The notes beneath the pieces are model-generated. The model saw only the letters and a list, made by a program, of their open reading frames with translations, was not told where the DNA came from and made no database searches. 12,770 nt of DNA from Candidatus Aminicenantota bacterium. Lineage in GTDB: Bacteria; Acidobacteriota; Aminicenantia; Aminicenantales; UBA8522. Below, one piece after another: positions 1-6,542 of the stretch. The stretch lies in the NCBI GenBank assembly GCA_003524335.1, contig DQHV01000376.1, positions 4,417 through 17,186 of the forward strand, in the 5' to 3' direction. The position numbers and the translations under genes were made by a program. The number at the start of each line of letters is the position of its first letter. Position 1 is the stretch's first letter.

Positions 1-446
1 ATGTCGCCCACCGTCCCCCCGATCTCGACGATAACGATATCATTGCCCTCGGACACGGCGCAGAACGCTTTCTTGATTTCATCGGTTACGTGGGGGATGA
101 CCTGGACGGTCTTTCCCAGGAACTCTCCCTTGCGCTCCTTGCGGATGATGGTCTCGTAGATCTTGCCGGCGGTCCAGTTGTGCGCCTTGGACGTGCGTGT
201 CGATGTAAATCGCTCATAATGGCCGAGATCAAGGTCAGTTTCCGCGCCGTCGTCGGTCACATAGACCTCGCCGTGCTGGAACGGACTCATCGTCCCCGGG
301 TCCACGTTCAGGTAGGGGTCGAACTTTTGCAGAGTGATGCGATAGCCGTGACTTTCCAGCAGGCGGCCGATCGAGGCGGCCGCAATCCCTTTGCCGAGCG
401 CCGAAAGGACTCCGCCTGTAACAAAAATATATTTTGTCTTAGCCAT
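1..446 (-). CDS. pyrG: CTP synthase, N-terminal part (cut by window edge)
   Basis: CTP synthase makes CTP from UTP, ATP and glutamine in the cytoplasm. Only about the first 148 residues of the amidoligase (synthetase) domain are present; the glutaminase domain lies beyond the left edge. Reading leftward from the ATG at 446-444, the protein begins [12 protein letters not shown] and continues with the P-loop-like stretch [17 protein letters not shown]. The family signatures [49 protein letters not shown] and [10 protein letters not shown] follow in the expected order. The usual GGVVSSLGKG appears here as [10 protein letters not shown], a mild variant. The start overlaps the end of kdsB by 8 bases, with a weak AAGG upstream, so it is probably translated from the same mRNA. 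Identity is very secure. Confidence 0.97.
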   Translation of the reverse strand, partial: MAKTKYIFVTGGVLSALGKGIAAASIGRLLESHGYRITLQKFDPYLNVDPGTMSPFQHGEVYVTDDGAETDLDLGHYERFTSTRTSKAHNWTAGKIYETIIRKERKGEFLGKTVQVIPHVTDEIKKAFCAVSEGNDIVIVEIGGTVGD

Positions 447-1164
447 GGCCTTGCTTTCTCAGGAATTCTTCGACCTTGATTATATCGCCTGGCGTATCCA
501 CGTTCAAGGTCGGACCGGGTGCTTCGATCATTTTGATCCGGCATCCGTTCTCCAGGGCCCGCAGCTGCTCCAGTCTTTCCAGCCGCTCCAGCCGCGAAGG
601 CTTCATCTTGGCGAACTCGACCAGGAAATCCCGTTTGTATCCATAGATGCCGATGTGCTGATAAAAGAAATCCGAGGCTTGAAAGGGGATGGGCGCCCGG
701 GAAAAATAGAGGGCAAATCCTTCTTGATCCGTAACCACTTTGTTGATGTTCGGGTTGGCCAGGAGGTCGAGGTCATAGACCTTGGCCATGAGCGAAGCCA
801 TCCGCACTTCCTCATCCTGGAGAGCTTCGACAAGGGAATCGACCAGCCTCCCGGTGACCAGCGGCTCATCCCCCTGGATATTTATAATTATATTATTATC
901 AATATCATGCACGGCTTCCGCCGCCCGCTCCGTGCCCGAATTATGAGCCCCTGACGTCAACACCGCCTCCGCCCCGAAGGACTTCACGGCTTCCAAAATG
1001 CGCCCATCATCGGTGGCCACGATAACGCGGTCCACGAACCGGGCTTTCCGGACGCCATCATAAACCCGTTGGATCATCGGCTTCCCGAGGATCAAGGCGA
1101 GAGGCTTGCCCGGGAATCGGCTGGACTGGTATCGGACGGGGATAACCGCCGCCGCTCGCTTCAA
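439..1164 (-). CDS. kdsB: 3-deoxy-manno-octulosonate cytidylyltransferase (CMP-KDO synthetase)
   Basis: KdsB activates KDO with CTP to CMP-KDO, the donor for the lipopolysaccharide inner core. The 241-residue product has the family motifs in order: [15 protein letters not shown] (8-22), ATDD (50-53), GTERAAEA (77-84), NIQGDEP (95-101), YFSRAPIPF (153-161), [12 protein letters not shown] (170-181), LEQLRALE (198-205) and VDTPGD (222-227). I place the start at the TTG at 1164-1162. It lies immediately before the conserved AAAVIPVRY segment and has AAGGAGGG about 10 bases upstream. It also overlaps the bactofilin TGA as TTGA, matching the other junctions of this operon. A longer reading from an ATG at 1233 would add 23 low-complexity residues that lie in the bactofilin reading region and look spurious. 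A 22-base stretch of pure A/T sits inside the gene at 878-899. Confidence 0.95.
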   Translation of the reverse strand: MKRAAAVIPVRYQSSRFPGKPLALILGKPMIQRVYDGVRKARFVDRVIVATDDGRILEAVKSFGAEAVLTSGAHNSGTERAAEAVHDIDNNIIINIQGDEPLVTGRLVDSLVEALQDEEVRMASLMAKVYDLDLLANPNINKVVTDQEGFALYFSRAPIPFQASDFFYQHIGIYGYKRDFLVEFAKMKPSRLERLERLEQLRALENGCRIKMIEAPGPTLNVDTPGDIIKVEEFLRKQGHG

Positions 1165-1568
1165 GATGATGCTCCCTCCTTGGGCTTGTCCGTCTCCGGG
1201 GATGCCGTCTCCATCTGTTCTCCGGCCTGGCAATTGGCTTCTAAGTGGGCGCCTTCATCGACGATCAATTTGGGAGTGATGATGGCGCCGAAAACCCGGC
1301 CCCGGCTGTGGATCTCGACTTTGTCTTCCGCCCTGATCGTGCCCTTGATCTCGCCGTTGATGACGACGTATCCGGCCCGGACATCGGCCTCCACCTTCCC
1401 CTGTTCTCCGATAACGAGCATCGAGTCCGAGACGATCGTACCCTTGAAATAACCATCGATGCGAAATGATCCTTTGAAAGACAGCTCGCCCTTAAACTCG
1501 GTGTCTTTATCAAAGAAGCCCGTGATCTTCTGCTCGTCGTACTCTCTCTTTCTTTCTTTTTCTTTCAT
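1161..1568 (-). CDS. Bactofilin (polymer-forming cytoskeletal protein)
   Basis: This 135-residue protein belongs to the bactofilin family (formerly DUF583), beta-helical proteins that self-polymerise without nucleotide and scaffold cell-shape, wall or chromosome-segregation machinery. The N-terminal about 14 residues are charged and probably disordered. The core (about 15-112) shows the repeated short strand pattern of the fold: FKGELSFKGSFRIDGYFKG, then VIGEQGKVEADVRAGYVVING, then EIKGTIRAEDKVEIHSRGRV and GAIITPKLIVDEGA. The tail (113-135) is polar and Pro/Glu rich. A perfect Shine-Dalgarno, AAAGGAGG, lies six bases upstream. The ATG overlaps the parB stop as ATGA, and its own TGA overlaps the kdsB TTG. 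In Myxococcus, bactofilins hold the ParABS machinery at subpolar sites, so co-transcription with parAB suggests a similar role; that is inference. Confidence 0.95.
   Translation of the reverse strand: MKEKERKREYDEQKITGFFDKDTEFKGELSFKGSFRIDGYFKGTIVSDSMLVIGEQGKVEADVRAGYVVINGEIKGTIRAEDKVEIHSRGRVFGAIITPKLIVDEGAHLEANCQAGEQMETASPETDKPKEGASS
1174..1181 (-). promoter_or_regulatory. Ribosome binding site deciding the kdsB TTG start
   Basis: The minus strand reads AAGGAGGG about 10 bases before the TTG at 1164. It lies within the last codons of the bactofilin gene. It supports starting kdsB at this TTG rather than at the ATG at 1233. The spacing is a little long, so the site is likely but not certain. 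Confidence 0.6.
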
Positions 1569-2413
1569 CGCGATCCTCCTTTGATCTTTCCATATATGCG
1601 GTTGAGGTCATCCAGAGAAAAGTAGGAAATCTTGATCGTCCCTTTTTTTCTATTTCCGACAATGGCGACCTTGGTCCCAAGGGCCTTGACGAGTTCCTCC
1701 TCCACTGCCCGAAGGTCGGGGTCAGACTCCGGTTTCCTGACGCCCACCCTCCGCCCTTTCCGGCCGGAGATCATTTTTTCAACGTCCCTGACAGTCAGGT
1801 CTTGATGGACTATCTCCCGGGCCAGAAAAATCTGTGACTCTGCTTCTTCAAGCGCCAGGAGCGCCCGGGCATGGCCCATTGTGATCTTATTCTCGGACAG
1901 ATATCCCTGAACGATTTCCGGGAGGTTGAGAAGGCGGAGATAGTTGGTGACAGATGTCCGGTCCTTGCCCACCCGATCGGCGATCTCCTCCTGCGTGTAG
2001 TCGAGCTCCCGGATCAGCCGCTGATAGACATGGGCGATCTCCAGCGGGTTGAGGTCCTCCCGGTGAAGATTCTCGACCAGGGAGATCTCAAGCTGCCGCT
2101 CTTTAGGTATCTGCCGAATCAGTACCGGGATTTTTTTCAAACCCGCCTTTTGGGCCGCCCTCCATCTTCTTTCGCCGACGATGATTTTGTAGGTTTCGCC
2201 TTCCGGCACGACGAGAATCGGCTGAATGACGCCGCTTTCCCGCATCGACAGCGCCAATTGCTCGATCGAACCGGGGTCGAACCTCATCCTTGGCTGCAGC
2301 GGATTTGGCGACACTTCCTCGATGTCCACCTCGGCATAGCGCTCGTCCTTGAGGATTCCATAGTCGTCGGGCAAGAACACTCCCAGGCCCTTTCCTAGGG
2401 CTTTCTTGGTCAT
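1565..2413 (-). CDS. parB: Chromosome-partitioning protein ParB (Spo0J family, CTPase clamp)
   Basis: ParB binds parS, loads as a CTP-dependent sliding clamp, spreads along the chromosome and stimulates ParA. The 282-residue protein begins with the typical KKALGKGLGVFL leader. It has the N-terminal ParB/Srx nucleotide-binding domain (about 27-125) with GERRWRA (80-86) and ENLHREDLNPLE (114-125). Next comes the helix-turn-helix region, TQEEIADRVGKDRTSVTNYL (about 140-159), and the following helices of the parS-binding domain. A basic linker (GRKGRRVGVRK) and a short C-terminal dimerisation domain (about 232-282) complete it. Length and domain order are normal. The ATG overlaps the parA stop as ATGA, with AGGAG about 11 bases upstream. 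Its stop overlaps the bactofilin ATG. The matching parS lies about 760 bases upstream, at 3176-3191. Confidence 0.98.
   Translation of the reverse strand: MTKKALGKGLGVFLPDDYGILKDERYAEVDIEEVSPNPLQPRMRFDPGSIEQLALSMRESGVIQPILVVPEGETYKIIVGERRWRAAQKAGLKKIPVLIRQIPKERQLEISLVENLHREDLNPLEIAHVYQRLIRELDYTQEEIADRVGKDRTSVTNYLRLLNLPEIVQGYLSENKITMGHARALLALEEAESQIFLAREIVHQDLTVRDVEKMISGRKGRRVGVRKPESDPDLRAVEEELVKALGTKVAIVGNRKKGTIKISYFSLDDLNRIYGKIKGGSR
1575..1582 (-). promoter_or_regulatory. Near-perfect Shine-Dalgarno of the bactofilin gene
   Basis: The minus strand reads AAAGGAGG, six bases before the bactofilin ATG (1568-1566), and lies inside the final Gly-Gly-Ser-Arg codons of parB. It is the strongest ribosome binding site I noticed in the window. 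It suggests that the bactofilin is translated strongly relative to the genes around it. Confidence 0.8.
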
Positions 2414-3165
2414 TTGCTGAGTAACTCCTGTGCCAGGATCAAATAGGCCTCCGCTCCTCTGGATTTGATATCATAGAGAACAACCGGCTTGCCAAAACTC
2501 GGCGCTTCAGCCAGCCTTACGCTCCGTGGGATGACGACCTCAAAGACGATCGCCTTGAGGGATCGCCTGATCTCTGCGGCGACTTGCTTGGAAAGGTTGG
2601 TCCGCTCGTCGAACATCGTCAGGATAATGCCCTCGATGGACAGTGCAGGGTTGAAATACGTTCTGACCTGGTCAAAAGTGGCCAGGAGGTCGGGGATCCC
2701 TTCCATACACAGAAACTCGCATTGAATCGGGATGAGGACTGAATCGGCCGCACTCAGGGCGTTGATGGTTAGAAAACCCAGCGAAGGCGGGCAATCGATG
2801 AAAATGTAATGGAAATTGCACCTCGCCCTCTCCAGGGCCTCCCGCAGTTTTTTCTCCCTGTTTTCTTTAGGGAAAAGCTCGATCTCTGCACCGGAGAGCT
2901 CGGGAGAACAGGGACAAATATAGTAGTTGTCGAGTCCCGTTCCCAAAACAAGGTCCATCAGATCATGCCCGTTCATGAGCGCCTGATATATTCCTTTTTG
3001 GGATTCCTTGGCCTTCCCCAGGCTGGCCGTTGCCATCCCCTGAGGGTCCAGGTCGATAACCAGGACTCGGTTGTTCCTCATGGCCAGGGCCGCAGACAGG
3101 TTGATGGCTGTGGTCGTTTTGCCAACTCCCCCTTTTTGGTTGGCGACAGCGACTACTTTTCCCAT
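2410..3165 (-). CDS. parA: Chromosome-partitioning ATPase ParA (Soj/MinD-type)
   Basis: ParA is the DNA-binding ATPase that moves ParB-parS complexes and so segregates the replicated origin. The 251-residue protein starts GKVVAVANQKGGVGKTTT, the deviant Walker A with its signature lysine near residue 11. Further motifs are VIDLDPQG (Walker A', about 36-43), FIDCPPSLG (Walker B, about 123-131), the IPIQCEFLCMEGI segment and the C-terminal VIPRSVRLAEAPSFGKPV. There is no N-terminal helix-turn-helix extension, so this is the short chromosomal type rather than a plasmid-type ParA. A GAGGGAG ribosome site abuts the ATG. mnmG ends 14 bases upstream, with parS across the mnmG stop. The stop codon overlaps parB as ATGA. 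Confidence 0.98.
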   Translation of the reverse strand: MGKVVAVANQKGGVGKTTTAINLSAALAMRNNRVLVIDLDPQGMATASLGKAKESQKGIYQALMNGHDLMDLVLGTGLDNYYICPCSPELSGAEIELFPKENREKKLREALERARCNFHYIFIDCPPSLGFLTINALSAADSVLIPIQCEFLCMEGIPDLLATFDQVRTYFNPALSIEGIILTMFDERTNLSKQVAAEIRRSLKAIVFEVVIPRSVRLAEAPSFGKPVVLYDIKSRGAEAYLILAQELLSK

Positions 3166-3175
3166 GCTCCCTCAA

Positions 3176-3191
3176 TGTTTCACGTGGAACA
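3176..3191 (-). promoter_or_regulatory. parS: parS centromere site, perfect consensus
   Basis: The minus strand reads TGTTCCACGTGAAACA, identical to the canonical 16-base parS bound by Spo0J/ParB proteins. With one flanking base on each side it forms an 18-base near-palindrome (3175-3192). It spans the end of mnmG: TGT TCC ACG TGA are the last three sense codons and the stop. It lies just upstream of the parA ribosome binding site. ParB bound here could load as a clamp and might also affect transcription passing into parA; the latter is inference. I found no second copy by eye in the window. Confidence 0.95.
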
Positions 3192-5045
3192 TCGGCCCGC
3201 TTTCGGCCTTCTTTTCTGGGCCTGGATATAGAGACTGAGGTTGACTACGGCAGCGGGCGTCATCCCGGAGATTTGCTTTGCCTGGCCGATCGTTATGGGC
3301 CGGGAACTAAGGAGTTTTTCAACGGCTTCCTTGGTCAGGCCGGGGACCTTGTTAAAATCGGTATTTTCAGGCACTTTGACCTGATCCATCCGCCTTGTTC
3401 TTTCGATCTCTTTCTCCTGTCGTCGCAAGTAGCCCTCGTACTTCACCTCTGCTTCTGCGTATCTCATCTCTTCGTCAGTTAAAGGATCAGGGAATTTTCT
3501 ATATTCTAACATACTTGCCAGCGAAACATCAGGTTTTTTTAGCCATTCTTTAAGGGTTATCCGGACTCCATTTTCCAAAGTGGCTTTTTCTCTTTGAAGG
3601 AATTGAAAAAGACCTTTGATCTTCTCCTGTTTTTTCTCAAAGGCCTGGTATTCTTTGTCCCTGACCAGACCGAATTTATGGCCATAATGAGCCAACCTCC
3701 GGTCGGCGTTGTCCGCTCGCAGGTTTAGGCGGTATTCTGCTCTCGAGGTGAATAGCCGGTACGGTTCTTCGACCCCTTTGGTCACCAGGTCGTCGATCAT
3801 GACACCGATGTAGGCCTCATCACGTCCCAAGACAAAGGGCTCTCTTCCCCTGATTTTTAGGGCGGCGTTGATCCCGGCCATGATCCCCTGGGCAGCAGCT
3901 TCCTCATACCCCGAGGTCCCGTTGATCTGACCCGCCAGAAAAAGGTTTTCAACCCGCCTTGCCTCGAGGGAAGGCTTGAGCTCCTTCGGGGAAACTGCAT
4001 CGTACTCAATCCCATAGGCAGGCCTGAGAATTTTAGCTTGATCCAGCCCTGGAATAGACTTCAATATCTCCACCTGCACATCATAGGGAAGGCTGGAGGA
4101 CATGCCATTGACATAGATCTCCGAAGTTTCCAGTCCCTCCGGTTCAAGGAAGAATTGATGGCGGTTATGGTGCGGGAACTTGACGATCTTGTCCTCGATA
4201 GAAGGGCAGTACCGGGGCCCGATTCCGGTTATGCGGCCGCCGTAAAGAGGGGATTTGTCCAGGTTTTTCCGGATAACAGCGTGGGTCCCGGCGTTGGTGT
4301 AGCCCAGATAGCAGATTACCCGGTTCTCCAGAGGATGGAGCGTCTGGAAAGAGAAGGGAACCGGCCTCTCGTCGCCGGGCTGCGGAGAGAAAGCGTCCCA
4401 GTTAATTGTATGTTTGTCGAGCCTCATCGGCGTCCCCGTTTTCAGCCGGAACATCTTGAATCCCAGCTTGGCCAAGCTCTCACTCAGGGAGGTCGCCGCA
4501 GGTTCATTGGCCCTTCCCGCCGGATAGGAGCAAAGTCCCATATGGATAAGGCCGTTCAAGAAAGTCCCAGGAGAGATGATCACAGTCCTTCCATGAAGGC
4601 GGTTTCCGTCCAGAGTCAGAACTCCACGCGCCCTTCCCCCGGAAATTATCACATCCGTGACAATACCCTGGAAAACGGTCAGGTTCGGGGTGTCTTCCAG
4701 CCACTTTTTCATGACCAACCGGTACCGCGCCTTATCGCACTGCGCTCGGGGCGCCTGGACGGCACTCCCGCGGCTTCGGTTAAGAAGGCGAAACTGGATG
4801 CCGGTCTCGTCGGCCAGGAGACCCATCAGTCCGCCCAGGGCATCGATTTCGCGGACCAGATGCCCTTTGGCCAAACCTCCTATGGCCGGGTTACAGGACA
4901 TCTGGGCGATCGTTTCCAGGTGAATCGTGACAAGGATGGTCTTTAGCCCCATCCGGGCGGCCGCTGAGGCCGCCTCACAGCCCGCGTGGCCGGCGCCGAC
5001 CACAATAACGTCATAATCTGGTCGAGAGACGCCCTGTTTCCTCAT
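3180..5045 (-). CDS. mnmG: tRNA uridine-5-carboxymethylaminomethyl modification enzyme MnmG (GidA)
   Basis: MnmG is the FAD-dependent partner of MnmE; together they install the (carboxymethyl)aminomethyl group at wobble uridine 34 of certain tRNAs. The 621-residue product has the dinucleotide-binding [12 protein letters not shown] (about 15-26), the family block [19 protein letters not shown] (50-68) with its conserved cysteine, and [14 protein letters not shown]. It also has [44 protein letters not shown] and [17 protein letters not shown]. The helical C-terminal MnmE/tRNA-binding region ends in [17 protein letters not shown] and [13 protein letters not shown] start at the ATG at 5045, which overlaps the mnmE stop as ATGA; a TTG four codons earlier is possible but less likely. 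The last three residues, Cys-Ser-Thr, are encoded by parS. rsmG (gidB), which commonly follows mnmG, is absent here. Confidence 0.98.
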   Translation of the reverse strand: MRKQGVSRPDYDVIVVGAGHAGCEAASAAARMGLKTILVTIHLETIAQMSCNPAIGGLAKGHLVREIDALGGLMGLLADETGIQFRLLNRSRGSAVQAPRAQCDKARYRLVMKKWLEDTPNLTVFQGIVTDVIISGGRARGVLTLDGNRLHGRTVIISPGTFLNGLIHMGLCSYPAGRANEPAATSLSESLAKLGFKMFRLKTGTPMRLDKHTINWDAFSPQPGDERPVPFSFQTLHPLENRVICYLGYTNAGTHAVIRKNLDKSPLYGGRITGIGPRYCPSIEDKIVKFPHHNRHQFFLEPEGLETSEIYVNGMSSSLPYDVQVEILKSIPGLDQAKILRPAYGIEYDAVSPKELKPSLEARRVENLFLAGQINGTSGYEEAAAQGIMAGINAALKIRGREPFVLGRDEAYIGVMIDDLVTKGVEEPYRLFTSRAEYRLNLRADNADRRLAHYGHKFGLVRDKEYQAFEKKQEKIKGLFQFLQREKATLENGVRITLKEWLKKPDVSLASMLEYRKFPDPLTDEEMRYAEAEVKYEGYLRRQEKEIERTRRMDQVKVPENTDFNKVPGLTKEAVEKLLSSRPITIGQAKQISGMTPAAVVNLSLYIQAQKRRPKAGRCST

Positions 5046-6412
5046 TTTCCCACACAAAACCTGGTGAAAATGCTGTCAATGACCTCGTCTACCCTGATTT
5101 CTCCGGTCAATTGCCCGATCAAGGGTAAGGTTTGACGTATTTCTTCAGCTAAGACCTCTTCCGAATACCCAACTCGAAGCAGGTTTAAGGCCTCTTCCAG
5201 GCAGGTGGCGATCTGTTCGAATAGCAGTTTCTGCCTCAGGTGGAGGAGCACCTCAGCGTGTCCGTCTTCTTTCGGGGCGAAGTCATCATAGATCGCCTTC
5301 CGCAACGTCTCCAGGTTTTTCCCAGTCAGGGCCGAGACTTCAAGCCAACGGCTTTTCCTGTTCAGTGCCAGGCATTTCGGCCGGTTGATCTGGCGGGGGA
5401 GGTCCGCCTTGTTGAATAGAAGGATCATTTTTTTGGGCTTGAACCTCTCGATAAGCCTCAGGTCGGCCGGACTCTCCCGCCTGGAAGCGTCCAGGACCAG
5501 AACGATTCCGTCTGCCTTGGAAGCCATCTCTCCGCCTCTCTTGACACCCTCCCTTTCTACAGGATCGGTCGAGTCCTCCAGGCCGGCCATGTCGATTAGA
5601 TGAAAAATTGAGTCCTTAATCTTGATCCTTTCCCGAAGATAGTCACGGGTAGTGCCTGGATACGGGCTGACGATCGCCCTTTCCTGATCAAGCAGCGCAT
5701 TGAAGAGAGTGGACTTGCCGACGTTCGCCCGGCCTACTATGGCCAGCTCCAGTCCTTCGGTCATGGCCCGTCCAGTCTGGTAGCTGGCAATCAGTTTTCG
5801 GACCGTCTGGAGCAGCTCTTCAATCCGGCCTGCGGTTTCCTGTGGGCTTATCCCCAGCCCGTCGTCGGGAAATTCGATTGTGCTTTCGACGAGCGACAAA
5901 AGTCCGATGATCTGGCCGCGCAGAGAGCCGATATGCCGCGAGAGCCCGCCCCGGACCTGGCCGAGAGAGATTTTAGCCTGGGCAAGGGAGGTGGCAGCGA
6001 TCAGGTCATTGACCGCTTCGGCCTGGAGGAGATCGACCCTCCCCCGAAGATACGCCCGAAGAGTGAATTCGCCCGGATGGGCGACCCGGGCCCCCGCCTT
6101 GGTTCCCAGGTGGACGACCTCCTCCATCACCACCGGGCTGCCATGGCAGCTGATCTCGACGACGTCCTCCCTGGTATAAGAGCGCGGTGCGGGAAAATAA
6201 ACCAAGTAGGCCTCATCTATCAAACCATTCTTCTCGCGGTCACATATATCGCCCAGGACGAATTCCCGAGGCCTGACCTCTTGCCATTTTTTTCGCCGCA
6301 GACGAAAGATTTTCTTAGCGACCGGGAGGGCTCTTGGGCCGCTCAAGCGGACGATGCCGATGCCCCCCTGTCCAAATGGAGTGGAAATCGCGATGATCGT
6401 CTCGGCCAACAT
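5042..6412 (-). CDS. mnmE: tRNA modification GTPase MnmE (TrmE)
   Basis: MnmE is the potassium-activated GTPase that works with MnmG in wobble-uridine modification. The 456-residue protein has the N-terminal tetrahydrofolate-binding domain (about 1-118) with [22 protein letters not shown] and [10 protein letters not shown]. The helical domain contains [23 protein letters not shown], and the G domain is inserted within it. G motifs are GRANVGKS (227-234), GTTRD (253-257), NKAD (334-337) and SAL (360-362). The normally invariant DTAG of switch II reads DMAG (274-277) here, which is unusual. The C-terminal FCVGK keeps the catalytic cysteine of the FC[IV]GK motif. It is the first gene of the leftward run. 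The start has only a weak GAGG 13 bases upstream. Confidence 0.97.
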   Translation of the reverse strand: MLAETIIAISTPFGQGGIGIVRLSGPRALPVAKKIFRLRRKKWQEVRPREFVLGDICDREKNGLIDEAYLVYFPAPRSYTREDVVEISCHGSPVVMEEVVHLGTKAGARVAHPGEFTLRAYLRGRVDLLQAEAVNDLIAATSLAQAKISLGQVRGGLSRHIGSLRGQIIGLLSLVESTIEFPDDGLGISPQETAGRIEELLQTVRKLIASYQTGRAMTEGLELAIVGRANVGKSTLFNALLDQERAIVSPYPGTTRDYLRERIKIKDSIFHLIDMAGLEDSTDPVEREGVKRGGEMASKADGIVLVLDASRRESPADLRLIERFKPKKMILLFNKADLPRQINRPKCLALNRKSRWLEVSALTGKNLETLRKAIYDDFAPKEDGHAEVLLHLRQKLLFEQIATCLEEALNLLRVGYSEEVLAEEIRQTLPLIGQLTGEIRVDEVIDSIFTRFCVGK

Positions 6413-6440
6413 CAGACTATTGTATCCTCAGCCGAGGTTC

Positions 6441-6469
6441 ATTTTAGTCAAGCCGGCCCAATTAGTAAA
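6441..6469 (-). promoter_or_regulatory. Possible promoter of the mnmE-to-pyrG unit
   Basis: On the minus strand a -35-like TTTACT (6469-6464), a 17-base spacer and a -10-like TAAAAT (6446-6441) lie upstream of mnmE. They would start transcription near 6434, about 22 bases before the ATG. The -35 is poor (4 of 6) and the -10 good (5 of 6). A short inverted repeat, CCGGCC at 6453-6458 and GGCCGG at 6474-6479, brackets the -35 and could be an operator or chance. The call rests on spacing and position only. Confidence 0.4.
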
Positions 6470-6489
6470 CAACGGCCGGATTATCAGAG

Positions 6490-6519
6490 TTGACAGCCTG
6501 AACCCGGCGGCGATATATT
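6490..6519 (+). promoter_or_regulatory. Promoter of the exported kinase-fold gene
   Basis: A consensus -35 TTGACA (6490-6495), an 18-base spacer and a -10 TATATT (6514-6519) lie upstream of the gene at 6543. Initiation would be near 6526. The short leader then holds GGGAGGG (6528-6534), eight bases before the ATG at 6543. Both hexamers match the housekeeping sigma pattern well. This supports the chosen start and an independent transcript diverging from mnmE. Confidence 0.7.
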
Positions 6520-6542
6520 ATTATCCCGGGAGGGCCGACATC

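Noticed and set aside
562..613. Leu-Glu-Arg repeats in KdsB ([15 protein letters not shown]) as a possible repeat expansion
   Set aside because: The region overlaps the conserved [10 protein letters not shown] motif of KdsB, where leucine and glutamate are normal.
391..954. Plus-strand open frame opposite kdsB
   Set aside because: Antisense shadow of kdsB; the sequence resembles no known domain.
1165..1233. N-terminal extension of kdsB from the ATG at 1233
   Set aside because: The extra 23 residues are not KdsB-like and fall in the bactofilin coding region; the TTG at 1164 fits the alignment, the Shine-Dalgarno and the overlap pattern.
4038..4946. Long plus-strand open frame (about 300 codons) opposite mnmG
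   Set aside because: It lies wholly antisense to a secure gene; GC-rich coding commonly leaves such open antisense frames. No family motifs and no supporting promoter or ribosome site.
5046..5057. TTG start four codons upstream for mnmG
   Set aside because: The ATG at 5045 makes the ATGA overlap seen at other junctions and needs no alternative start.
6354..6542. Upstream extension of the kinase-fold gene into mnmE and the intergenic region
   Set aside because: The promoter and ribosome binding site place the start at 6543, where a clear export helix begins; the extension covers the promoter itself.
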